64,000 bases of DNA from Collybiopsis luxurians FD-317 M1 (Eukaryota > Basidiomycota > Agaricomycetes > Agaricales > Omphalotaceae): NCBI GenBank assembly GCA_000827265.1, contig KN834757.1, positions 968,537 to 1,032,536 on the forward strand, in the 5' to 3' direction. Each line of letters opens with the position of its first letter. Positions within the stretch are counted from its first letter, which is position 1. The notes below the pieces were generated by a model that was given only the letters and a program-made list of their open reading frames with translations, made no database searches and had not been told where the DNA came from. The position numbers were made by a program, and so were the translations under genes. Below are positions 12,782 to 21,918 of this stretch, piece after piece.

Positions 12782-13002
12782 TGTTGTCGAGTTCCTGCTT
12801 CGGTAAAGTAGGTCGAAGGATTTGCTGTATAGTCTGTTTCACCATATTATTATCAGCGTGAAGTCTTAAGTTCGATCCCCGAAAGAGAATTACTGAATGT
12901 ATCTAATCGGGCGACCACCAAAAGTCTTTGGATTGGTCAAAACACTCTATATAATACGCACGCAATGTGCTTTTTTCTGTTCAGGTAAAGACAGTCGCTT
13001 AC
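12782..13002. other. Calpain 3' flank
   Basis: Short non-coding stretch up to the T-run that marks the end of the retroposon-like repeat. Confidence 0.5.
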
Positions 13003-13390
13003 TTTTTTTTTTTTTTGGACTCTTCATTACCGCAAGTAAGACTATGTACTAAGGAGCGGGGAGCCGCAACGCTGGTTAGTTGTGCTCCGTTCGCCGGGGG
13101 TTTGTCTATGAGCGGGTGCCCGTGGGGGTATATGTAGCTACTGGTAGTATTTGTATGTCGTATATGAGGGGCAGTGTGACTGTAAGCTCTCGGTCTTGTA
13201 GGACCTTGGTAGATAGATAAATAAATGAATAAATAAGTTGGGGAGGAAGGGTCCATGGGGCCCGCTCACTTCTCCCCCTTGTGTAGGGGGAAGACAGCAG
13301 GGTAAAACCAAGCCCCCTTTGCAGGCGTAACCGCACTGTGGCTTGAAGCTCTTGCGAGGATTGGGTGACAGGCCTGGTACTCCTCCACAC
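13003..13390 (-). repeat. Retroposon-like dispersed repeat, copy 1
   Basis: About 385 bp, closely similar to 37119-37510. Both copies have the T-run at the left (13003-13016 here), so on the minus strand each ends in poly(A), as expected of an RNA-derived insertion. Conserved blocks read on the plus strand include GGAGCGGGGAGCCGCAAC, GTGCTCCGTTCGC and GGCTTGAAGCTCTTGCGAGG. Unknown whether SINE or the 3' end of a LINE. No target-site duplication was found. Confidence 0.75.
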
Positions 13391-13519
13391 CAGTCAGGTC
13401 AAAACCCACGCTACCGGCGGTGAAGCCGGCGCACCAATGTCCGTTTGGGGGAGTTGTGAGTGGTGTTGTGGCTATGGGGAGGCATGGGGGTGGGGGGGGG
13501 GCAGGGGTCTATTGAGTAG

Positions 13520-13702
13520 CTATGCGTTGTCGGGGGGCTCATCTTCGTCCACCTCCTCGTCCCTCCAGTCCGCTTCATAGGGGGTTTCAGCGTCCGGCTG
13601 ATAGTTGAAGAAGTCGTCCAAGTCCTCCCAGAAACTGCGGGGGCTGTAGGTTGGTTCACCTTTGGCTTTCCGCGGGGGACGGCCGCTTACTATCCACTTC
13701 AA
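13520..13702 (-). pseudogene. Short acidic open frame beside the retroposon-like repeat; possible element relic
   Basis: A 60-codon minus-strand frame with plausible coding composition (SFWEDLDDFFNYQPD, then an Asp/Glu-rich end). It lies upstream, in minus-strand sense, of the poly(A)-ended repeat. It could be the end of a retroelement ORF or an unrelated exon fragment. I do not recognise the protein. Confidence 0.25.
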
Positions 13703-14117
13703 AGTTCAAAGCAATTACCCACCTTTCAGCAAGCGCCGAACTTTTTGACCAGGCACTCCTTGCGGTGAAGCTTCGTATCAGCGATTGCTCGGAACATGCG
13801 TGAAATTCTCCAACTGGGAGACTCTGCAGCCAATATCAGGTGGTCAGCAAGACAAGTTGCGTCGTGTAATCGCTTGCACACTTGCCCGCACTTGCCTGGG
13901 ATTTTTCTCATAGCGGAACTCATCACTAAAACTTTAAGCCTGCTTCAGCGTGCTCTCAATTATCCCTGTGCTCCCTGTTCCTGGACAGTTGTGTATGCAC
14001 ATTCCCAAGCTCATATCGGAACCGGGCCAGGTCGTTTTTAAGTACTTCTAAGCTCTCTTCTCGAGCTTAGAAGCCGAAACAGAAACTTTCCATCTACAAG
14101 TTGTCCCCTCAGCAGTT
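13703..14117. other. Intergenic, 5' flank of the IPNS-like oxygenase gene
   Basis: No gene recognised. This is the promoter region of the downstream gene. Confidence 0.5.
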
Positions 14118-15530
14118 ATGGTTGAAGCAACTGCACCGATCACGCGTTCTTCAGATGAATCCAAACTGGACTACTATGAGATTCCAGTCATTGACTGGCG
14201 ACTCTCCGAAACGGACAAGCCGCTCTTCCTGCGACAACTGCGCGACGCAATGATCAATATCGGCTTCTTATACCTGGCTAATCATACCGTTCCAACCGAA
14301 GTCATAGCTCAGGTTAAGAAAATGGCACCAAAATTCTTTGATCTGCCTCAGAACACCAAGGACGAGCTGGATATGAAAAACTCAATGCATTTTCACGGTT
14401 ATTTGAAAGTTAACGCGGAAACGTTATCAAACGACGCGAGTGTCAGGGAGCAGTTCAATTTCGGAGGCGCCAGAGTGTGTGCTTGGAAGGAGGGTGAACC
14501 AGAGTATCTTAAGTTACACGGTGAAGCTTTGGTATCAAACTCTCTCGTCCCCGTAATCTAAATCTAATGTGATTTTAGTGGCCTCCCGAAGAAGCCCTTC
14601 CTGAATTTAGAGACACGATGTTAACCTATTATAACCATGTGGAAGACCTCAGTTACAAATTCACCCGTCTAGTATCTGAGGCGCTCGGACTAGGCCCTGA
14701 CGCGCTCGATGTGTTCTTTGACAAGGACCACGGAAATCTCCAACCTCGATGCAAAATTCTCAGATACCCTGGAACGCCAGATGGGAAACCAGGCAGCGGA
14801 ATTGCGGCTCATGTGGATGGTAGCTTTTTGACTTATGTGTGTACAATTCCTGGAATGCAAAGACATCGATCCTAAGGGTACATGGTTTGTAGCTCCTGCA
14901 GGTTACAGATCACCGTACGTTGGAAGTGAAGAATTTGTCTGGTGAATGGATCCCTGTACCACCCAAGGAGAATACATTCGTCATTAATCTTGGAAAAAGT
15001 GAGTCTCTTCCTCTCGTGGTCGGCTTACGGCTGATCATGATTTTTTCTCTGCAGCTCTGGAAAAAGCTACGCGCCGAGTGCTTCCAGCTACCCCTCATCG
15101 AGTCTTGTCTCCGATCGGAAACCCGCGGTTCAGCATCGCTTTTTTCTCGAGTATAGGGCATGAAGTCAGAATAGCTGAGCATCAATTACCATGTTCGTCC
15201 TTCTTCATTCACATTAGAGTATTGAATGAATGCTTTTACCTTTTAGTCCCTCAAGAAGTTTTAGACATGAAATTAGCTCGGGATAAAAAATTGGGCGTTG
15301 ATAGTAATTGTACGTTCCAGTCCTTTCTTAGTAATGAGCCTCCACTTACATCGGCTTTAGTTTCGTTCTCAGAGAGAGACATGGAACTAGCGGGAGAAGT
15401 TGTGCTCGCTCGGAAGCTACGGTCTCATGCGGACGTCACCGAGCGATTCTACCCAGCGCTGTTCTCTAAATTTTACCCGGAAGGAAGACCAGCCAAACCC
15501 AATACAGGACGCAACTTGCAGTCCAAGTGA
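14118..15530 (+). CDS. 2-oxoglutarate/Fe(II) oxygenase, isopenicillin-N-synthase-like
   Basis: Six exons: 14118-14531, 14579-14836, 14893-14998, 15055-15192, 15247-15309, 15361-15530, giving 382 residues in frame. The N-terminal DIOX_N-type domain contains YYEIPVIDW and GFLYLANH. The double-stranded beta-helix core shows the iron facial triad His216-x-Asp218 (AAHVDGS) and His274 (PATPHRV). The 2-oxoglutarate-binding Arg284-x-Ser286 is in GNPRFSI. The size fits the family (about 330-400). Such enzymes hydroxylate, desaturate or cyclise small molecules, and the substrate cannot be inferred. The fourth and fifth introns were chosen because they restore the family pattern (HQLPFPQEVLDM and VDSNFSFSERDM). 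The neighbour downstream is another 2OG oxygenase from a different family. Confidence 0.88.
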
Positions 15531-16112
15531 GGCGTGTTTTCAGAGCCACTGCGCATGAGATCTCTAGTGCGAATGTAAATATCGTTTATGTGTATGTTGT
15601 GAATATGTACTCGGTCATTTCGCCTTTTCCCTGAGAAGCGTATTTAATTTGGGTCGGAAAAAGACCCAGAAATGCTTGACTGCTTCGTCACATTTTCTCG
15701 CAGTCAATTTACGCATATCACCACCCTTCCCATTCATCCCGACCATTTCTCTCGCGCTCCACTAAATCTCCTACACTCTAGGAACCATACAGGAACTCGC
15801 CAGGAACAAGAGTTTCGCAGTGAATTGCGACTTTGAAGTTTGAAGAAGCCGTAAACCAAGCGTTCCCCGGAGCCGATACTGGCTTCCAGGAATCCCTTCC
15901 TAATCTGAACACCTATGCGATTTTGTTGATTGTTAAATCCACTTACGCCCATGGGGCCTCTGGGAACCATCTGCACGTGAGTAACTTGAGTGGAACATTC
16001 ACGAGTTGATCTCTCAGACGTGTGCGAAGCCCATCGGCTCTCTTTCAATAAATAAGACCGTACTTTCTGTCGCCAGGCTTGATACATCATTAGCAAACCC
16101 GAGCTAGCAGCC
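15531..16112. other. Intergenic between the two oxygenase genes
   Basis: About 580 bp with the 3' end of one gene and the promoter of the next. No additional gene seen. Confidence 0.55.
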
Positions 16113-17459
16113 ATGTCGTCCATCACAACAGTCACCGAAAGTAAGGCCACCCAGGTCAATTCGCTACCTCTTCGCGGGTCCCCGGGACAACCTCTCCCCC
16201 AAGATCGGGGACAGGGCCCCTTCGAAGACTACCCATACAAACATCTTTTACCCAAGGTGTTCCCCAAGGCAGGAGAAATGGACCCGCCCCTGGAAGATTT
16301 TGTTCACGTCGACCCAGGATCGAGAGCTCTTTCGCATCTGGACCCAAAGGCATTTTTGAAGAACGCGACTAGGATCGCAGATGTCTGTCCCTCTATCGGA
16401 ACGGAGGTTGAGGGTGTCAATCTAACAAAATTGAACAAAGATGAGCTGGACGAACTTGCGTTGGAGGTGGCAAAGAGAAAAGTTATGGTCAGTTCGTTTA
16501 CCCCACTTAAAAAAAGCTGAGTAAATTTGACGGTCTCATCCCCGCTAGGTTTTCCGGGATCAGGCCGATTTCTTCGATGCAGGAGGTGAATTCTGGAAAG
16601 AATTTGGGAGTCATTTCGGTGGGTGAAAAGCTCATCTCGTGCATGGATTCGAAGTCTTAAACTTCAAAGTGCAGGCCGACTACATGTCCATCCTACGGGA
16701 GGCCATCCTCCTGATTTGCCAGAAATACATATGATATACCGCGACGAAAATACCGTGTATTACGATACAGAGAACATAACTCGGGGGATGTGGCACACGG
16801 ACATGTCGCACGAGAGACAACCACCTGGCTTGACGTTAGTCGAACGATATTCTGATTGAACCCTAATTGACCCACTCTCGTAGCGCTTTCTTTCTTTTCG
16901 CCCACCGTAAGTACCTTAGTCTGGTTACAACTTTCAGCACTGAGTCGAAGACAATTTAGCCGAATCCGGTGGCGACACATTTTTCACCTCAGGCGTCGAG
17001 GCTCTGCAAAGGCTCTCTCCTGAATTTGTCGCGTATCTGAAAACGCTACGTCAAATTCAATCTGCCGTCGATCCCATTCAAGTGACACGCAATGGAACAC
17101 GTACAAGGAACATCCGCCGTCCGTGTGTCACTACCATACATCCTCTCGTTCGTCGACACCCCGTCACTGGAGAAGAATCGCTCTTCTTGAACCCCGAGTG
17201 CACCAAAGGGATTGTGGGATATAAGAAGCAAGAAAGCGATCTAATTCTCAACTTTTTGTATGATCATATTGCAGGGGGACTGGAAGGGCAAATGAGAGTT
17301 AAATGGGCACCGAAAACGGTGGTGTTGTGGGATAATCGTGTCACGATGCATTCGGCACTGTTTGACTTTAAAGGCAGTCCAGAAAGGCGTCATGGTGGTC
17401 GAATAACTCCTCAAGCCGAGAGGCCAATTCCTGCATTGGATGGGCTTAAATTGGATTGA
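16113..17459 (+). CDS. TauD/TfdA-family 2-oxoglutarate-dependent dioxygenase
   Basis: Five exons: 16113-16487, 16549-16618, 16675-16834, 16884-16906, 16960-17459, giving 375 residues. Exon 4 is only 23 bp. The iron ligands are His189-x-Asp191 (MWHTDMSHE) and His340 (VTMHSALFDF), with Arg about 357 (HGGRITPQAERP) as the 2-oxoglutarate ligand. Other family features are ESGGDTFF and a central block LNPECTKGIVG. Fungal members include sulfonate/taurine dioxygenases that release sulfite for sulfur nutrition, and herbicide- or xenobiotic-oxidising enzymes. The exact substrate is not readable here. It is probably cytosolic, as no signal peptide is seen. The start is the only ATG preceding the conserved N-terminal region. 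Confidence 0.9.
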
Positions 17460-17593
17460 ATTATGGAAGTGGCAGTTCGATAGCGAAGTTGATGCATACC
17501 TGAAATACCGCAAATATGTAACTTACCAGATAAATCAATCGCTATGCATAGTAATTTTTGCTCCACCTAACCAATGATTTCGCTCTAGATCTC

Positions 17594-17596
17594 TAA
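17594..17596. repeat. Target-site duplication TAA (left)
   Basis: TAA immediately precedes CACTACG at the left end, and the same TAA follows CGTAGTG at 19043-19045. A 3-bp duplication with CACTA termini is characteristic of the CACTA (EnSpm) superfamily. Confidence 0.7.
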
Positions 17597-17877
17597 CACT
17601 ACGCAGAATCCAAAAAATGACGTGCGAAAAATGATGCGTAAAATATATAGGAAAAAGTATGACTTTTTCGACATATTTTTCGGACCCAATTTCGCTCGAC
17701 AAAGGAAAGGAAATTGAATTCCTATTGCGGTGTAAATCCCGCCTGAAAACAATGTGCTTTTACGCACGTGAAAGAAGCCCTTTTATGCGCGTAAAAGCAT
17801 ATCTTTTACGGCTGAAAAAGAAATTGGGACCTTATCGGGACTTCAGGTCCCGATAAGTGGGTCATTGTCGGGGCCAA
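17597..17877 (+). repeat. Left terminal inverted repeat of the CACTA-like element
   Basis: 281 bp matching the reverse complement of 18762-19042. It contains an internal imperfect palindrome at about 17831-17858 (CTTATCGGGACTTC followed by its complement), able to form a hairpin. Confidence 0.9.
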
Positions 17878-17978
17878 CTTCCATTCTTGTTGGGCCCATT
17901 ATGCGGTAAGTTTCTGGTAAGTTTAAAGAAAAGATAATGCCATGGTGGTGGCGGGAGGCACGGGAAAGTAGTTACACA

Positions 17979-18139
17979 ATGCATACATACGTAATCAAAG
18001 GATAACGCAAAAAAAAATAATAGCCATTCAATCATATACCAAGTATTATCGAGGTAGAGCCAGCTGGCTATTCAGAACCACTCATCTCAAAAGTAGGCTT
18101 TTGTCATTTGGTGTTCATTTCATTTCCGACTGATTTTTT
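17979..18139 (+). repeat. Direct repeat left of the assembly gap
   Basis: About 161 bp repeated in the same orientation at 18533-18693, with small differences. The repeats flank the N run, so the gap probably reflects a collapsed or unresolved internal tandem repeat. Confidence 0.85.
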
Positions 18140-18531
18140 NNNNNNNNNNNNNNNNNNNNNNNNNNNNNNNNNNNNNNNNNNNNNNNNNNNNNNNNNNNNN
18201 NNNNNNNNNNNNNNNNNNNNNNNNNNNNNNNNNNNNNNNNNNNNNNNNNNNNNNNNNNNNNNNNNNNNNNNNNNNNNNNNNNNNNNNNNNNNNNNNNNNN
18301 NNNNNNNNNNNNNNNNNNNNNNNNNNNNNNNNNNNNNNNNNNNNNNNNNNNNNNNNNNNNNNNNNNNNNNNNNNNNNNNNNNNNNNNNNNNNNNNNNNNN
18401 NNNNNNNNNNNNNNNNNNNNNNNNNNNNNNNNNNNNNNNNNNNNNNNNNNNNNNNNNNNNNNNNNNNNNNNNNNNNNNNNNNNNNNNNNNNNNNNNNNNN
18501 NNNNNNNNNNNNNNNNNNNNNNNNNNNNNNN
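18140..18531. other. Assembly gap (392 N)
   Basis: Undetermined bases only. Any apparent open frame across it is an artefact. Real gap length is unknown. Confidence 1.
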
Positions 18532-18532
18532 G

Positions 18533-18693
18533 ATGAATACATATGTAATCAAAGGATAACGCAAAAAAAATAATGCCACTCAATCATATACCAAGTATTA
18601 TCGAGCTAAAGCCAGCTGGCTATTCAGAACCACTCATCTCAAAAAGTAGCCTTTCGTCATTCGGTGTTCATTTCATTTCTGACTGATTTTTTG
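18533..18693 (+). repeat. Direct repeat right of the assembly gap
   Basis: Second copy of 17979-18139. After it comes unique sequence leading to the right terminal inverted repeat. Confidence 0.85.
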
Positions 18694-18761
18694 TTGATTT
18701 GTCCCATCCGATAGCCTGATCATTTTCTGGTAGCCTAAGTACACCTTGACGAAAATAGCAA

Positions 18762-19042
18762 TTGGACCCGACAATGACCCACTTATCGGGACCTGAAGTC
18801 CCGATAAGGTCCCAATTTCTTTTTCAGCCGTAAAAGATATGCTTTTACGCGCGTAAAAGGGCTTCTTTCATGTGCGTAAAAGTACATTGTTTTCAGGCGG
18901 GATTTACACCGCAATAGGAATTCAATTGCCTTTCCTTTGTCGAGCGAAATTGGGTCCGAAAAATATGTCGAAAAAGTCATACTTTTTCCTATATATTTTA
19001 CACATAATTTTTCGCATGTAATTTTTTGGGTTCTGCGTAGTG
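18762..19042 (-). repeat. Right terminal inverted repeat of the CACTA-like element
   Basis: 281 bp, inverted relative to 17597-17877, ending in GTAGTG followed by TAA (19043-19045), the matching target duplication. Confidence 0.9.
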
Positions 19043-19317
19043 TAATCGTGACGAAAGGCAAGTAACGCGTCAAGGCGTCGCGTGACTTAGCCGTGACCGG
19101 AGCACTAAGCGCTTAGAAACAAGCGCCACCTTCTTTTGAAGCTACCTGTGAACTCTGCACATGCTTCACTCACCAAGATAGACGCGAACTCCCTCGCTAT
19201 CTGGGACCCGATGCTCTGGAATTGGTTTCGCAAGCAATGATATAACACTCCGAGCACCCAGGCTCCGTCGATCTTGACGAGCACCTCCCTGCCAGCCATC
19301 AAGCTCTTTCTTAAAGA

Positions 19318-21553
19318 ATGAACATTTCTCATTTTGTATACGTGCTCGTTCTGTATCTATTGCAGATACATGTCGTTCAATGCTTCCTCGCCCTTGAACC
19401 GAAACAGCTTGCTGGTCTTCGCAAAGACGTATCGGTGCCGTTGCCCGATCTCTACGAAGCATCAGTACTGGAACTTCAGGAGGGTCTTGACGCGGGTCAT
19501 TTTACTAGCATTGACCTGATTAAGGCGAGCCTATTTGATACAGTCCTTTCATTTATCCCGGCTCTCAACTTCTTAACAGGCATACTTTGCTCGCATTGAG
19601 GAAGTCAATCTCCAAGGACCTGCCTTAAGAGCGGTCATCGAAACGAATCCCTCTGCCCTCAAGCAAGCCGCTGCTTTGGATGCTGAACGTGCTGTTTCTG
19701 GCAAGCGATCCCTCTTGCACGGTATTCCGGTGATCCTGAAGGTTGGTTTGTGATTCCCTTCACAGCATTCGCTGAAGGAGAGTTATGATCGTTCTAGGAT
19801 AATATCGCTACCATCGCTTCCGAGGGTAAGCATGGCTAGCGTGGTTTCAAGCTGATGATAGAGATATTTTTACTAGGTATGAATACTACGGCTGGCAGTT
19901 TTGCATTGCTGGGCTCTATCGTCCCTGATGAAGCTGGGGTCGTGAAAAGGCTGAGAGAAGCTGGCGCCATTATCTTGGGTATTGCCTCCTTCGACATGTT
20001 TCTTTCGTTCCCTCAAAACATTTTTTGACATCAGGAAAGGCCAATCTGTCAGAATTCGCGGAGTTTCGTGGAAACCTTCCTTCTGGATGGTCAGGACGGG
20101 GGGGACAGACATCCAACGCCTACTTCCCTCATGCCGATCCTTGTGGGTCATCTTCAGGATCTGGTGTCACCACTTCTATAGGACTTACTGCGGTCGCGTT
20201 AGGGGTGAGTGAACGTTAACGGAATCGATAAGGAAGTGTTTTCAGTCCTCTTGTAGACAGAGACCGATGGCAGCATAACGTGTCCAACGAGTAATAACAA
20301 TCTGGCTGGAGTAAAGCCTTCGGTGGGACTGACATCTCGTGCTGGGGGTGAGCTCGTACTCATCGAGCCCACGTTGTCTGTTGAATGAAAGTTTATAGTA
20401 ATACCGATTTCGGAACATCAGGATACTGTGGGCCCGATGTGTCGATCCGTCACTGACGCTGCCATCGTCCTTTCAATTATCGCAGGCAAGGATCCCAATG
20501 ACAACTTTACTCTCGCCCAGCCAGATGACGTCCCGGACTATACTAAGGCGCTTAACACTCGGGCTTTAGCCGGCAAACGCATTGGTGTGCCTCGCAAAGT
20601 CTTTCTGAATGATAGTATTACAGGGAACGATCCAGCAATCAACGTTGCATTCGAGCAGGCTCTAAGTGTCATCCGGGAACTCGGAGCTACGGTTGTTGAT
20701 CCAGCGGATTTACCGTCCGCTGAACAGATTGTTCGGTCGAATAACGAGACAGTGGTCTTGGATACTGATTTCAAGGTGAATGTGCAGTCCAATATTACAC
20801 GACAATATTGGATAATAATCTCGATTCAGGTTCAAATCAATGCTTGGTTAGAAGGACTCATTTCCGTTCCTACTGGCGTTCGAAGTCTCGCAGATCTCAT
20901 TACATTCGATAACGAACATCCAGCACTAGAGGAGCCTGCAAACTTTACTTCCCAGTCTGAGTAGGTTGAATTTATTCTCGTTCGGCACAAAGCTAAACCA
21001 ACCCGATGTATAGGTTTATCGCGTCCGAAGCTACCGAAGGCTTTAATTCCGCGTATTTCCAATCGCTTGCGTTCGACAAAGAGCTTGGAGGTTCTCAAGG
21101 CATCGACGCCACATTAGACGGATTCAATCTGGATGCACTTGTTCTTCCTGCTCAGGGATTTACTACCGTACCTGCTGGTCAGTCCCAAGATATCCTAGAG
21201 CGATTTTCATTCCTGAATCGTTGATACAATTTCTCAGCTATCGCAGGATACCCAATCGTGACTGGTAATTAACTTTCTGATGAGCTTCTTGTGACAGATG
21301 CTTATGGTACCCTTCGGCAGTCCCTCTAGGCTTTTATCCTGATAATGTAACCATCGGAAGTGCCGGCCCAGAGACTATCTATCCTGCCCCAGGTGTTCCG
21401 TTTGGCCTCTCGTTCTTGGGCACGGCATTTTCAGAATTCGACCTGATCGGCTTCGCGTTTGCATATGAATCAAGAACAAAGACCAGACTTGCGAGAAGGG
21501 CGTTTCCTGCTGCAATACCCAAGACACAGCTCAAAGATATATTGGGTCATTAG
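19318..21553 (+). CDS. Amidase-signature family enzyme with predicted signal peptide
   Basis: Eleven exons: 19318-19524, 19580-19741, 19798-19825, 19877-19978, 20035-20204, 20257-20347, 20399-20775, 20830-20960, 21014-21177, 21238-21264, 21321-21553, giving 563 residues. The hydrophobic N terminus ([17 protein letters not shown]) looks like a signal peptide or anchor. The Ser-cisSer-Lys triad is present: Lys123 (GIPVILKDN), the Ser cluster about 205-207 (CGSSSGSG) and Ser229 (GTETDGSI). Amidases of this family hydrolyse amide bonds, and the substrate here is unknown. Intron 1 has GC-AG ends and is required to keep the [11 protein letters not shown] reading. Intron 7 (20776-20829, 54 nt) is open in frame. 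The 5' flank abuts the CACTA-like element. Confidence 0.88.
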
Positions 21554-21918
21554 CATACTTCATGTTGTCGTATATTTACAGCCCAAATCAAAGAAGCAAA
21601 CGTCGATCACTTCTTGACCGTGTTCTCATCTCACCGCCTAGTAGCCAACCTGCCCGCAGTGCACGTTCTCTATATTTTTAACTGGCCTTCCTGTCCATAG
21701 TGAATGAGATCTTTTCCCTAATGATTCATAAAAGCGCAACTTGCAGGATCCCGTTGAATTTGTCGATCGCTGTCGGCTTTTGCAAGTTTGAGGGCTACCT
21801 ATAATATCCCCTCATTAATAACAGGAACCAGGATCTTGGTTGACGCAGTACATATGTGTTCATACCGTAAAGCACGAGTTCATCCCAGATATCAAGGGGC
21901 CACTGTTGCGCTTGTTCA
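21554..21918. other. Intergenic, promoter of the STAND gene
   Basis: 365 bp without a recognised gene. Confidence 0.55.

Larger units (their letters stand above)
17597..19042. mobile_element. Non-autonomous CACTA-like DNA transposon (contains assembly gap)
   Basis: The ends are perfectly inverted (CACTACGCAGAA... / ...TTCTGCGTAGTG) and flanked by TAA duplications. The terminal inverted repeats are 281 bp each (17597-17877 and 18762-19042) with few differences. Subterminal sequence contains repeated motifs around CTTTTACG and the palindrome TTTTACGCGCGTAAAA, as expected for transposase-binding arrays. No transposase coding sequence is visible outside the 392-N gap, and the present length of about 1.45 kb is too short for an autonomous CACTA element. 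It lies between the TauD-like oxygenase and the amidase. Confidence 0.85.

Noticed and set aside
12870..12890. Second tRNA T-loop-like motif (GTTCGATCCCC)
   Set aside because: No flanking stem, anticodon arm or acceptor pairing.
14118..17459. Penicillin-type biosynthetic cluster suggested by the IPNS-like gene
   Set aside because: The IPNS fold is shared by many unrelated oxygenases, and no non-ribosomal peptide synthetase or acyltransferase gene is present.
18108..18583. Long open frames across the N run
   Set aside because: They consist of undetermined bases and are artefacts of the gap.
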